A DNA stretch of 64,000 nucleotides from Yinghuangia sp051388915 (GTDB lineage Bacteria > Actinomycetota > Actinomycetes > Streptomycetales > Streptomycetaceae). This document shows, one piece after another, positions 21,895 to 30,499 of this stretch. The position numbers and the translations under genes were made by a program. The DNA is taken from NCBI RefSeq assembly GCF_051388915.1, contig NZ_JBPKBH010000018.1, positions 1 through 64,000 of the forward strand, read 5' to 3'. Under the pieces are notes generated by a model. The model did not search any database. It worked only from the letters and a program-made list of their open reading frames with translations, and was not told the DNA's origin. How positions within the stretch are numbered: position 1 is the stretch's first letter; the number at the start of each line of letters is the position of its first letter.

Positions 21895-21985
21895 CCGGCC
21901 CGACCGGCCGCCCGGAGGGCGTAGCGGCGGAGTCGCAAGGGGGCGCTGCAGCGCCCCCGCCTCGACTCGACGGTCGCCGCGAACG

Positions 21986-22564
21986 TTACCGGCGGGTTGC
22001 CGGCAGTGCCTTGCTTAGAACCGCCCGGATGTGTGCCGGGTCGGCGTCGTGGCCGTCCAGAAGGATGGCGGTGCAGAGACCGTCGCAAAGTGCGACGAAG
22101 GCTGTGACAGCGTCGGGATCGTCCGTCTGGGTGCGGGCGAGTTCCGCGACGTTGTCGCGCCAGCGCCGCGCTGCGGGGCGCAGGGCGGGGCGGCGGGCTG
22201 CCAGGGTCGACAGTTCACGCTCGGCGAGTGCGCGCTCGCGGCCAGGGCCTGCCGATTCGGCGACGAGTTGGGCGAGTCCGCCGACGGGGTCGTCGTCGGT
22301 GTCGATGAGGTGGCGGATGCGGTGGGTGTACGCGTCGGTGACGCTGGTCAACGCAGCGACGAGCAGGTCGTCGAGGGTGGCGAAGTAGTAGAGGGTGAGG
22401 CTGGTGGTGATCCCGGCCTCCGCGGCGACGGTCCGGTGGGTTACGCCGGTGGCCCCGTCGCGGTGGACGATCGCTATCGTCGCCTCGATGATCTGGGCTC
22501 GGCGGCGTTGGCCCCGCAGTTTGCGTCCGTCCACCGTGTCCTGCTCGTCCGTCATCGTCCTCAC
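21986..22564 (-). CDS. TetR-family regulator of the adjacent exporter
   Basis: A 192-residue repressor. The helix-turn-helix is GVTHRTVAAEAGITTSLTLY with the TetR-typical YYFATLDDLLVAAL after it, and the helical ligand-binding domain fills residues 70-190. It starts four bases after the stop of the MFS exporter gene on the same strand, a common arrangement in which the repressor is co-expressed with the pump it controls. A two-tier palindrome over the exporter promoter (24126-24160) is the probable operator. The start could be GTG 22564 or ATG 22555 (MTDEQD). Confidence 0.88.
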   Translation of the reverse strand: MRTMTDEQDTVDGRKLRGQRRRAQIIEATIAIVHRDGATGVTHRTVAAEAGITTSLTLYYFATLDDLLVAALTSVTDAYTHRIRHLIDTDDDPVGGLAQLVAESAGPGRERALAERELSTLAARRPALRPAARRWRDNVAELARTQTDDPDAVTAFVALCDGLCTAILLDGHDADPAHIRAVLSKALPATRR

Positions 22565-22567
22565 CGA

Positions 22568-24136
22568 TCATCGCCGCTTGCGCGAGTCGAGGCTATCGGC
22601 TCTTTCGGGGTGGGCTTCGCCGATGGGGCGGATCCGGCGAAGCATCCCGAGGCAGGCGACCGCGGCGACGGCGACGCCCGCTACTGCCGCGGCCGTGTTG
22701 AATCCGGTGGTGAATGCGTTCTGTGCCTGTCGCAGAGCCCCGGGCGGCAAGTGGTCGGCAACGGATGACGCGCCGGTGAGGCTGTCGCCGTAGGTGGTGG
22801 CGACGGACCGGGGCACAGCGGGCTGAGGTTCGACGGTCGTACGGTAGACGGCGGTGGTGAGGCTGCCCAGCAACGCGACCCCGGTTGCGATTCCCAGTTC
22901 CTGCACGGTCTCGGAAACCGCAGCAGCCGAACCGGCCTTCTCCGGCGGGGCCGCTCCCACGACCATGTCGGTGCCGAGGGCGGCGATGACGCCGAGGCCG
23001 AGATAGAGGAGCGCGCATCCGGCGACCACACCGGCCCGGCTGTCGGTGTCGGCGAGGAACGCATATCCGATGAGTGACAGCGCCAGCGCGGAGGCCATGA
23101 CCTTGCCCGGCGAGACACGGGTGGCAATCACGGGCGCACCGACGCCCCCGATCAGCATGGCCAGCGCCGGTGGCCCCATCCACAGGCCGGCTGTCGTAGC
23201 CGAAAGGCCTTCGACCAGTTGCAGGTGCTGGGTGATGAGAAACATCATGCCGCCGAAGCCGACCAGGCCGATCAGCAGGACCGCCAAGGCGGCGGAGAAG
23301 GCTCGGTCGGCGAAGAGCCGCAGGTCCAGCAGCGGTTCCTCCAGGCGCAGTTGGCGGCGAACGAAAGCCACCGTCGACATCCCACCGACCAGGACGGCGG
23401 GCACCGCCTGGACGTCGGCACCATGCGCGGCGACGTGCTTGACCGCGTAGACGGCCGGAAGCATCGCGGCCAGCGACAGGACCACGCTCACCAGGTCGGG
23501 TCGGCCGGCATCGGTCCGATGCTCCGGCAGCAGCGCCGGTGCGGCGGCCAGCACGATCACGGCGGCGGGCACCGCGATCAGGAAGACCGCGCCCCACCAG
23601 AAGCTCGCCACCAACACGCCGCCCACAATCGGTCCGGCCGCCATGCCGAGCGCGAACATCGTGGCCCAGCCGCCGATCGCCAGCGCCCGTTGGCGGGCGT
23701 CGACGAACATGGTGCTGATCAAGGACAACGTGGCCGGCATCAGTGTCGCTCCGGCAACACCGAGGGCTGCCCGCGCCGCGATCAGCCACATCGGGCCGGG
23801 GGCGAATGCCGCCAGGACCGACGCCGCGCCGAACGCGGCCATGCCGATCATCAGCAGGCGTCGGCGCCCGATCCGGTCGCCCAGCGCTCCCATCGTGATC
23901 AGGAAACCCGCGATGAGGAACCCGTACGCGTCCATGATCCACAGGGTTTCCGTCGCGCTGGGGTTCAGGTCCGCGGCCAGGCTGGGGACGACGAGGTAGA
24001 GCGCCGTCACATCGAGCCCCAACAGCGCGGTAGGCAGCGCCAGCACCGCGAATCCTGCCCACTCCCGCCAGCCGGCGCGCGGCGACGATGTCGATGTCCC
24101 GGACCGACGGCCATTCGGCAATATAGTTGAACTCAC
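22568..24136 (-). CDS. DHA2-type MFS drug exporter, 14 TM
   Basis: A 522-residue membrane transporter of the QacA/SmvA style. It has motif A (GALGDRIGRRRLLMIG) after TM2, motif C (GMAAGPIVGGVL) in TM5 and the LGLDVTALYLVVPSLAADL start typical of DHA2 proteins; about 14 hydrophobic segments are visible. Expected role: proton-driven export of cationic or amphipathic compounds. GTG 24136 has no ribosome site; instead a promoter-like TCGACA-N17-TACAAA lies directly upstream, so the mRNA may be leaderless. It leads the operon with the TetR gene. Confidence 0.9.
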   Translation of the reverse strand: MSSTILPNGRRSGTSTSSPRAGWREWAGFAVLALPTALLGLDVTALYLVVPSLAADLNPSATETLWIMDAYGFLIAGFLITMGALGDRIGRRRLLMIGMAAFGAASVLAAFAPGPMWLIAARAALGVAGATLMPATLSLISTMFVDARQRALAIGGWATMFALGMAAGPIVGGVLVASFWWGAVFLIAVPAAVIVLAAAPALLPEHRTDAGRPDLVSVVLSLAAMLPAVYAVKHVAAHGADVQAVPAVLVGGMSTVAFVRRQLRLEEPLLDLRLFADRAFSAALAVLLIGLVGFGGMMFLITQHLQLVEGLSATTAGLWMGPPALAMLIGGVGAPVIATRVSPGKVMASALALSLIGYAFLADTDSRAGVVAGCALLYLGLGVIAALGTDMVVGAAPPEKAGSAAAVSETVQELGIATGVALLGSLTTAVYRTTVEPQPAVPRSVATTYGDSLTGASSVADHLPPGALRQAQNAFTTGFNTAAAVAGVAVAAVACLGMLRRIRPIGEAHPERADSLDSRKRR

Positions 24137-24171
24137 GTACTATTTGTACCATCGTTCAACTTTATTGTCGA
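24126..24171 (-). promoter_or_regulatory. Exporter promoter with two-tier palindrome
   Basis: On the minus strand TCGACA (24171-24166) is 17 bases from TACAAA (24148-24143), which would start transcription near 24136, the GTG codon itself. Overlaid is a dyad centred at 24143: outer arms GTTGAAC/GTTCAAC (24126-24132, 24154-24160) and inner arms GTAC/GTAC (24137-24140, 24146-24149). Binding there by the TetR protein would cover the -10 box and start. Confidence 0.6.
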
Positions 24172-24224
24172 CGAGCCGCCGTCGCACATGGTTCGACGAC
24201 CGCAAGAACCGACACCGCGGCCGA

Positions 24225-24557
24225 TCACCCCGGGTATCGGCACAGGGCGGGGAACGCCGCGACCGGCTCCCGAGGCTGCGGAAGGCCTTGGTCCGGCCCT
24301 GCGGGACCGGAGGGCGGAGCCTCCAAGGTGCGCAGATCTCCCGCCGCCGGCGCGACATTGGCGGAGCTCGTGCCCGGCGTGACGGTCGCGCCCTTCGCCA
24401 CCCCGGCGGCCTGCGTGATCTCGGTGAGTCCGACAGCCGCGAACCCTCGGGATGCGAACAGTCGCCGGCCCTCCCGCAGGAGGGTGCGCTTGGTCTGCTC
24501 GCGCTGCCGCGTCCCGGCGGCGCTGTCGTACACCATGTCGCCCCGATCCTTTGACAT
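24225..24557 (-). pseudogene. TetR-family regulator, N-terminal remnant
   Basis: From ATG 24557 the frame reads MSKDRGDMVYDSAAGTRQRE, then LLREGRRLFASRGFAAVGLTEITQAAGVAKGA, a normal TetR DNA-binding domain. Exactly where the conserved YHHF/YYHF helix should follow, the sequence turns into Pro/Gly-rich non-TetR text and stops at 24225. Only the first ~60 residues are preserved. Its start is divergent from a VOC gene, itself damaged. Confidence 0.6.
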
Positions 24558-24569
24558 ACCGCTGGTATG
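24555..24569. promoter_or_regulatory. CATACC-N3-GGTATG dyad over TetR start
   Basis: CATACC GCT GGTATG, a 15-bp dyad in the 36-bp space between divergent TetR and VOC starts, overlapping the TetR ATG. It would suit autoregulation of the now broken pair. Confidence 0.45.
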
Positions 24570-24593
24570 CCGACTGGGAAGAGGGAAGAGGCC

Positions 24594-25018
24594 ATGCGCC
24601 TGACGGGCTTTTACACCGTTGTCTGCACCGACCGCCTGGTCGAGTCGCGCGACTTCTCCACGCGCCTGTTCGGGTTCGAGGTTGCGTTCGAAGCCGACCG
24701 GTACATCAGCCTGCGCCATCCGGGGCCGCATCCGTTCGAGCTCGCGCTGCTTGATCCGGCGCATCCGACGATCCCGGAGACCCGCGACACCGCAACGCGA
24801 GGCATTTGATCAACTCGAAGTCGGCGACGTCGACGCCGACTACGAGCGCCTGGTCAAACGCGAGGGACTCAATCCCGTCCTCGACATCCGGAGCGAAGAC
24901 TTCGGACAACGGCACTTCATCGTGACCGATCCCAACAGGCATCCTCGTCGACGTCATCACCGAGATCCCGCCCCAGGGCGCCTACACCGAGGCCGACAAC
25001 TCCTCCGTGCACAGGTGA
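24594..25018 (+). pseudogene. VOC/glyoxalase-family protein, two frameshifts
   Basis: Three successive frames together make one VOC protein of about 140 residues: MRLTGFYTVVCTDRLVESRD...DRYISLRHPGPHPFELALL to about 24800; then REAFDQLEVGDVDADYERLV...IRSEDFGQRHFIVTDPN to about 24940; then GILVDVITEIPPQGAYTEAD to the TGA at 25016. The FxVTDPxG(I)xxDV ending is the usual glyoxalase/bleomycin-resistance pattern. ATG 24594 follows an AGGGAAGAGG site. With TetR and HxlR remnants on both sides, decay is more likely than two sequencing errors. Confidence 0.65.
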
Positions 25019-25054
25019 GACCGAACCGGCTTCCGCGTTCGGCGCAATGCTGGG

Positions 25055-25195
25055 CCGGCCTCTGATCTTGGTCCTCTCCGAGCGCGAGTACTTCGGCCAT
25101 GTGTGCCTCGGCCCAGTGGGTGAGCTCGGCCATGCGGTGAGGGAGTAACAAGTGCCGAGGTCGGCCGGTTCGTAGGTGACGGTCACCGGCGCCGT
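25055..25195 (-). pseudogene. HxlR-family regulator C-terminal remnant
   Basis: Minus-strand text APVTVTYEPADLGTCYSLT followed, after a frame change near 25145, by LPHRMAELTHWAEAHMAEVL matches the end of HxlR winged-helix proteins (PxVxYxLTxLGxSL...LxxWAxxHMxEVL). No DNA-binding helix is left. It lies tail-to-tail with the VOC remnant. Confidence 0.45.
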
Positions 25196-25263
25196 GGGGT
25201 GACGCCGCAGGTCACCCGGCCGCGTTCGAACCGGTCGACCGACCGGCCGCCGTGCCACGACCG

Positions 25264-25291
25264 CCCGGGGTATGCCTGGGCATACCCCGGG
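25264..25291. promoter_or_regulatory. 28-bp near-perfect palindrome upstream of ABC operon
   Basis: CCCGGGGTATGCC and GGCATACCCCGGG are perfect 13-bp inverted arms around the bases TG. The site ends 96 bases before the ABC ATPase start at 25388 and no coding frame crosses it. It could be an operator, for example for the response regulator encoded at 29551, or a terminator for upstream transcription. Its short 2-base centre favours protein binding over a stable RNA hairpin. Confidence 0.55.
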
Positions 25292-25387
25292 TCCGGTTGT
25301 CTCCCGGCGTGTTCCGCGGTCGGCGTTCTGGTGGACTCCTGTCACCGCTCGGCGAGGTCCGCGGGGCGTGGAGGGGAGTCGCCGCTC

Positions 25388-26167
25388 ATGGGCGTCAACA
25401 CACAGTGGGAGATGGGCCGTTCCGAGGCGGCATGCTCTCCCGGCACGGTGGTGGTGCGGCTCGACAGGGCTGTCAAGACGTACCGCGCCGGCTCCTCACG
25501 GGTGCGGGCGCTCGACGGAGTGGACTTCTCGCTGGCAGCCGGCACGTGGACCGCGGTGATGGGGCCTTCGGGGTCGGGCAAGTCGACGCTGTTGCACTGC
25601 GCCGCGGGGCTGGACACCGTCGATGACGGACGTGTCGCCCTGTGCGGCGAGGACATCACCGCGGCCGACGATCGTCGGCTGACGCGACTGCGGCGCGGGA
25701 CGGTCGGTTTCGTGTTCCAGAACTTCAACTTGGTCGCGTCCTTGTCCGCGGAGCAGAACGTCGCCCTCCCGCTGCGCCTGTCCGGCGCCGGTGTACGCCG
25801 CGACCAGGTGCGCGGCGCACTCGCCGATGTGGGCCTCGCGGACCGGGGCCGGCACAAACCCCGGGAATTGTCCGGCGGGCAGCAGCAACGCGTGGCGATA
25901 GCGCGTGCGATGGTCACGCGCCCCGTCGTGCTGTTCGCCGACGAGCCGACCGGCGCACTGGATTCAACGTCGGCGCGCGCGGTGTTGGCGCTGTTGCGGG
26001 CCATGGTGGACGAGACAGGTCAGAGCATCGTGATGGTCACCCACGACCCGATGGCCGCATCGGCGGCCGACGCCGTGGTCTTCCTGAGTGACGGCCGCGT
26101 CGTGGACCGTCTGGACCGGCCGTCCGCGAACCGCGTCGCGGAGCGTCTCGCGTCGTTGGAGGTGTGA
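25388..26167 (+). CDS. ABC exporter ATPase (MacB/LolD type)
   Basis: A 259-residue nucleotide-binding subunit. Walker A GPSGSGKST (about residues 59-67), Q loop FVFQNFNL, signature LSGGQQQR, Walker B VVLFADEPTG and H loop VTHDP are all intact. It is the MacB/LolD class that partners FtsX-type permeases, and the permease gene starts three bases after its stop. Substrates in such actinobacterial systems are often antimicrobial peptides or lipids. ATG 25388 has GGAGGGGAG about nine bases upstream; ATG 25415 is an alternative. The two-component genes downstream probably sense the same signal. Confidence 0.92.
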   Translation: MGVNTQWEMGRSEAACSPGTVVVRLDRAVKTYRAGSSRVRALDGVDFSLAAGTWTAVMGPSGSGKSTLLHCAAGLDTVDDGRVALCGEDITAADDRRLTRLRRGTVGFVFQNFNLVASLSAEQNVALPLRLSGAGVRRDQVRGALADVGLADRGRHKPRELSGGQQQRVAIARAMVTRPVVLFADEPTGALDSTSARAVLALLRAMVDETGQSIVMVTHDPMAASAADAVVFLSDGRVVDRLDRPSANRVAERLASLEV

Positions 26168-26170
26168 GCC

Positions 26171-28129
26171 GTGTTCACGTTGTCGCTGAGTACGGTGCGC
26201 GAACGTTGGCAGTTGTTCGTCGGGGCACTGGTCGCGATCGCCCTGGGTGTCGCGCTGGTGCAGTCGTCGTTGCTCGTCCTGATGTCCACCTCGGACCCTC
26301 GCATCCCTGCCGACCTGACGCGCGTGGAGCGTGATGAGATGCGCGAAGGCTTCGTCGGCGCGGCGATGCTGATGGGCCTTCAGGTGCCGTTGGTGTTCTT
26401 CCTCGCGGTTTTCGTGGTCGGCTCCACGTGTGCGTTCACCGTCGCGCAACGCCGCCGTGACCTGGCGCTGTTGCGGGTCCTGGGGGCCGGGCGCGGACAG
26501 GTGCGCAGGCTTTTGACGGCCGAAGCGCTGCTTCTCGGTGTGGCCGGCGCGCTGTTCGGTGCACCGCTGGGCCTGGCCACGACATGGGTGCAGACGCGGT
26601 TGTTGGAGCAGGTGGGTTTCGTGCCGTCCGGCTTCTCACCCCGGTACTGGGACTGGGGCGTCGTGTCGGCGGCCGGGGTCACCGGTGCGGGTATGGCGCT
26701 TCTCGGCTCGTGGAACGCGGGCCGGCGTGCGGGGCGGGTGCGACCGTTGGAGGCGATTCACGACACGGGTGCCGCGGCACGAGTCATGTCCAAGGGCCGG
26801 TGGATCGTCGGCGGGACGGCCCTGGCGCTGTCGGTGCTGTTGGTCGCGGCGGGACAGGCGTCCGACATGATCGGGGCGGTGACGATCGCGATGGTGCTCG
26901 CTGTCGTCGGGGCGATCGCGCTGTCTGCGCTCAGTCCGCTCGTGGTGCCGCTGGTGGCCCGGCTGTTCGGCCTGCTGCTGCGGCGCAGCGCCTTGGGATC
27001 GCTCGCGGAGGCGAACCTGCGTGACGGGGTTCGCCGGAGCGCGTCGGTGGCGGCGCCGTTGATCGTGCTGGTGTCGCTGATCCTTGGTCTGTCGGGCGCG
27101 TTGGGCGTGCTGTCACGCTCGATCGGGGAGGAGCAAGAGCGCCTGACCCGCGGCGATTTGGTGGTGTCGTCGACCGGGGCCGAGGCAGCCAGGCTCCTTG
27201 GTGTTGCGGGGGTCGCGGATGTTTCGACGCAGATTTCCGTTTCGGTTCCGGTGACCGCCCGTGTCCTTCGTGACGGGTCGAGGTCGCGCAGCTCGCACAC
27301 GTTCGAGCAGCGTGTGGTGGCGGTCGACGCCGAGGCCTACGCACGCGCCAGGCTGCTCGTGCCGACCTCGGGTTCGCTCGCCGACCTGCACGGGGCGACC
27401 GTCGCCGTCGGACCGGCGGTGCAGGCGAAGGGATTTTCGGGGCCGCGGGTCGGCGAGTCGGTGACCGTGCGCGTCGAGGGCCGCGAGGTCGTTCTGCGGG
27501 TCGTCGCGGTCCTGCCGGAAACTCTCGACATCGGCGAGGAGTTCCTGATCTCGAAGGACGCCCTGCCCGCGGACCTGCTGGCGGCCTCGCCCGGTGAGTC
27601 GATCGTCACCGTCGCGGAGGGCGCCTCGGCGCGCGAGGTCGCGCGGAAGATCTCCGCGTCGGGCATCGGAGACGTCAGCACCGTGACGGAGTGGACCGCC
27701 GCCAAGGCCGACGCGCAACAGGACGGCAACGACAAGATCTTCGCGGTGCTGCTCGGTCTCGCCGGCCTGTATGCACTGATCGCCGTCGTGAACGCCCTGA
27801 TGATCGCCACGACCGAGCGCCGCGCCGAGTTCGCGGTCGCCCGGCTGAGTGGTCTGGAGCGACCACAGGTCGTTCGCATGGCCTTGATCGAGGCATGGGC
27901 GGTGACCTCGATCGGGCTCCTGCTCGGCGGCCTCGTCGCGGCCGGGGGCACGGCGGGCATGGCCAAGAGCACGGCACAGGCAACCGGGACCCCCATCATC
28001 GTGGTGCCGTGGGCCATGCTGAGCGTCACCGTACTGGGGGCCTTCGCCGTGACCGGGGCGGCGGCCGTCTGGTCCGCGCGTGCGACCACCAGGGGACGCC
28101 CCGCGGAACTCGCCGCCGCCCGCACATGA
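26171..28129 (+). CDS. FtsX-like ABC permease, duplicated domains
   Basis: A 652-residue membrane protein. An N-terminal TM (ERWQLFVGALVAIALGVALV) is followed by a periplasm-exposed stretch, then FtsX block one (TMs at about 75-230), a pair of further TMs, a large external domain (about 310-540) and a second FtsX block (LAGLYALIAVVNALMIATTE, then SIGLLLGGLVAAGGTA). The cytoplasmic coupling segments AQRRRDLALLRVLGAGRGQV and TERRAEFAVARLSGLERPQV contact the ATPase. It follows the ATPase gene with a three-base space, so they form one transporter. GTG start. Confidence 0.92.
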   Translation: MFTLSLSTVRERWQLFVGALVAIALGVALVQSSLLVLMSTSDPRIPADLTRVERDEMREGFVGAAMLMGLQVPLVFFLAVFVVGSTCAFTVAQRRRDLALLRVLGAGRGQVRRLLTAEALLLGVAGALFGAPLGLATTWVQTRLLEQVGFVPSGFSPRYWDWGVVSAAGVTGAGMALLGSWNAGRRAGRVRPLEAIHDTGAAARVMSKGRWIVGGTALALSVLLVAAGQASDMIGAVTIAMVLAVVGAIALSALSPLVVPLVARLFGLLLRRSALGSLAEANLRDGVRRSASVAAPLIVLVSLILGLSGALGVLSRSIGEEQERLTRGDLVVSSTGAEAARLLGVAGVADVSTQISVSVPVTARVLRDGSRSRSSHTFEQRVVAVDAEAYARARLLVPTSGSLADLHGATVAVGPAVQAKGFSGPRVGESVTVRVEGREVVLRVVAVLPETLDIGEEFLISKDALPADLLAASPGESIVTVAEGASAREVARKISASGIGDVSTVTEWTAAKADAQQDGNDKIFAVLLGLAGLYALIAVVNALMIATTERRAEFAVARLSGLERPQVVRMALIEAWAVTSIGLLLGGLVAAGGTAGMAKSTAQATGTPIIVVPWAMLSVTVLGAFAVTGAAAVWSARATTRGRPAELAAART

Positions 28130-28186
28130 GCCTGGGCCTACCGTGTCCTGTGGACCCACCCCCGAGATCGCCCACAGGAGACACAC

Positions 28187-29554
28187 GTGGCGCCGCCGAC
28201 AACCGTGCCGGTCGACCGAAACCTGTTGATCCCCGGTTGGATCTGGCGTTGCCCCGTGTACCTAGCGGCCGGTGTGGTGGTGGGTCTGCCGGTGCTGGGC
28301 CTGTTCGCTGTAATCACGGCACCATGGATCGCGGCCGCGATCGCTCTTGGTGAGCGCGATCTCGGACGCGCGGCGGTCCTGCTCGTGGCGGGCCTGCCGG
28401 CCGTCGCCCTGGCGCCGCTCGCCGCCGCGCCGGTGGCCGCGCTGGAACGTCGGCGTCTGCGTGTCGTGCGCATGTCACCGACACCGTCCCCTCAGACAAG
28501 GGGCGCCCGGGACGCATCCCTTCCCGCTCGCGGCAAGGCGCGGCTGCGCGAGCACTACGCGGGCTCCCGGGTGGGAAGCGAGGTCGGCTGTGCGATCCTC
28601 GTGGCCGTGGTGGGGCCGGCGCTGGGGACCCTCGCGATGGTCTGGGCCGTCGTATCAGCCCTGCTGGTCCTGGCACCGGTGCTCGTCGCGATCACCACTG
28701 GCCCGGTCGCTCTGCTGATCGGACACGCCGAAACCGTGCCCGACACCCTCCCGTACTGCCTCGCGGGCGTCGCCTCGGTGCTCGTCGGCGCGTACGCCCT
28801 CTCCGTGCTCGCACTGGCACACGCCCGCGTCACCCGGACGCTCCTTTGCCGCGGGCATCAACACCTCGCCGCGCGACTGGTCGAGGTCACCCGGTCCCGG
28901 TCCCGCCTCGCGGACGCTTTCGCGGCCGAACGCCGCCGCATCGAACGCGATCTCCACGACGGCGCGCAGCAGCAACTGCTCGGCCTCAGCCTGCAATTGG
29001 GCCTGGCCAGGCACGATCTACCACCGGACACACCAGCCGGCCAGGCGGTGGCCCGCGCCCACGACCAAGCCAAAGAGCTCATGGTCGCGCTGCGGGAACT
29101 CATCCGCGGGATCCATCCGCAGGTGCTCACCGAACGCGGCCTCGCCGCCGCGCTCCACGAACTCGCCGAATGCTGCCCCCTGCCTGTCGGCACCGACATC
29201 GACCTGCCCGAACGACCACCGCAAGCGGTGGAGACCGCGGCCTACTTCGCCGCCGCCGAGGCACTCGCCAACACCCTCAAGCACAGCGGCGCCGACCGGG
29301 CGGACATCGCCGCCCGGCTGACCGACGGACTGCTCACCGTCGACATACGCGACAACGGATGCGGCGGCGCCCGCTGTGAAGGCACCGGCCTGACGGGGAT
29401 AGCCGACCGCGTCGGAGTCACCGACGGCACTCTGCGACTGTCCAGCCCCCCGGGCGGACCCACTCTCGTCCGCGTGGAGATCCCTTGCTCGCTCCCGGCA
29501 ACGATCACACGGACACCGCCGCCCCCGGCGACGACAACGCCGAAACCGCGGTGA
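28187..29554 (+). CDS. NarL-type sensor histidine kinase
   Basis: A 455-residue membrane kinase. Four to six TM segments (residues about 20-75 and 130-205) form a sensor without a large external loop. The HisKA_3 box is ERRRIERDLHDGAQQQLLGL with the phospho-acceptor His; the ATPase domain has EALANTLKHSG, DNGCGGA and GTGLTGIADRV. Such kinases without extracellular domain often monitor their neighbouring ABC transporter. It starts 57 bases after the permease stop and overlaps the response regulator by the bases GTGA. Confidence 0.92.
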   Translation: MAPPTTVPVDRNLLIPGWIWRCPVYLAAGVVVGLPVLGLFAVITAPWIAAAIALGERDLGRAAVLLVAGLPAVALAPLAAAPVAALERRRLRVVRMSPTPSPQTRGARDASLPARGKARLREHYAGSRVGSEVGCAILVAVVGPALGTLAMVWAVVSALLVLAPVLVAITTGPVALLIGHAETVPDTLPYCLAGVASVLVGAYALSVLALAHARVTRTLLCRGHQHLAARLVEVTRSRSRLADAFAAERRRIERDLHDGAQQQLLGLSLQLGLARHDLPPDTPAGQAVARAHDQAKELMVALRELIRGIHPQVLTERGLAAALHELAECCPLPVGTDIDLPERPPQAVETAAYFAAAEALANTLKHSGADRADIAARLTDGLLTVDIRDNGCGGARCEGTGLTGIADRVGVTDGTLRLSSPPGGPTLVRVEIPCSLPATITRTPPPPATTTPKPR

Positions 29555-30222
29555 CCCCCTTGCGGGTGATCCTGGCCGAAGACGCGGTTCTGCTGCGCGC
29601 GGGCCTCGCGGAACTCCTCGAACGCTTCGGCTTCCACGTCACCGCGATGCCCGACGGAGCAACCCTCAAGGACGCCGTACGCGAGGACGCGCCGGACCTG
29701 GTGATCACCGACATCCGGATGCCACCCGCCTTCACCCACGAGGGCCTGCACGCGGCCCTCGAACTGCGCGCGGAGATCCCGAACCTACCCATCGTCGTCC
29801 TGAGCCAGTACATCGAACCGGACGGTGCGGCGGAACTCCTGGCCACCGGAGACGGCAGAGCCATCGGTTATCTCCTCAAAGACCGCGTCGTCGACGTCGC
29901 GGACTTCATCGCCACCCTGCGCCGCGTCGCCGCCGGCGGCGCGGCCGTCGACCCGCAGGTCGTTGCCCGCCTGCTGCGCCGCCGCCCCGACCCGGTCGCC
30001 GCGCTGTCCCCCCGCGAACAACAGGTGCTGTCCCTGATCGCCCAAGGGCTCTCCAACGCCGCGATCATGCGCCAACTCGCCGTCTCCGAACCGGCCGTCG
30101 GCAAACACGTCCGCAACATCTTCGCCAAACTCGGTCTCCCGCCGGGCAACGACACCCATCGACGGGTCCTCGCCGTACTCGCGTACCTACGGGTCGGAGA
30201 CCCGGGAGGCGGAACGTCCTAG
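29551..30222 (+). CDS. NarL/LuxR response regulator
   Basis: A 223-residue regulator. The receiver (residues 5-125) has the acidic pair in LAEDAVLL, phospho-Asp in LVITDIRMPP and the Lys of GYLLKDRV. The C-terminal LuxR helix-turn-helix reads LSPREQQVLSLIAQGLSNAA...EPAVGKHVRNIFAKLGL. GTG 29551 is chosen because it forms the GTGA overlap with the kinase stop, a standard coupling; a TTG at 29485 would overlap the kinase by 70 bases. Probable target: the ABC operon promoter, with its 28-bp palindrome. Confidence 0.92.
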   Translation: MTPLRVILAEDAVLLRAGLAELLERFGFHVTAMPDGATLKDAVREDAPDLVITDIRMPPAFTHEGLHAALELRAEIPNLPIVVLSQYIEPDGAAELLATGDGRAIGYLLKDRVVDVADFIATLRRVAAGGAAVDPQVVARLLRRRPDPVAALSPREQQVLSLIAQGLSNAAIMRQLAVSEPAVGKHVRNIFAKLGLPPGNDTHRRVLAVLAYLRVGDPGGGTS

Positions 30223-30234
30223 CGCGGTGACCCT

Positions 30235-30450
30235 CTTGATTCGCCGGGTTTGGGCAGGCGGCGGCTTCGACGGGGTTCCGTCCCAGCGGATGCTCTTCTC
30301 TCCTTGGATGCGGGGGGGTTCCTTGCGTTGTGCGGCGAGTACGTCGGGGTGGCGGGCGTTGGTGTTGCGCCGGCGCAGGTAGCGGTGCGGTGCCTGGATT
30401 CGCGCGTAGTGGTTGCGGTGGTGGGAGTCGGCCAGGGTGAACTGCCGCAG
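30235..30450 (-). pseudogene. Transposase-like C-terminal remnant
   Basis: On the minus strand FTLADSHHRNHYARIQ, then HRYLRRRNTNARHPDVLAAQ and IQGEKSIRWDG resemble the C-terminal tail of an actinobacterial transposase (YLRWRNANARHPDVLAAQRxERARIRSEKxIRWGG). I cannot assign the IS family from this piece. No start or stop is preserved. Confidence 0.45.
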
Positions 30451-30499
30451 GGGCCGAAGCGGCCTCCGGCCGACAAGCGGTTGACCTCTTCGGGACGTT

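Noticed and set aside
28187..30222. Possible start of the response regulator at TTG 29485
   Set aside because: It would overlap the kinase by 70 bases; GTG 29551 gives the standard four-base overlap and begins just before the first receiver strand.
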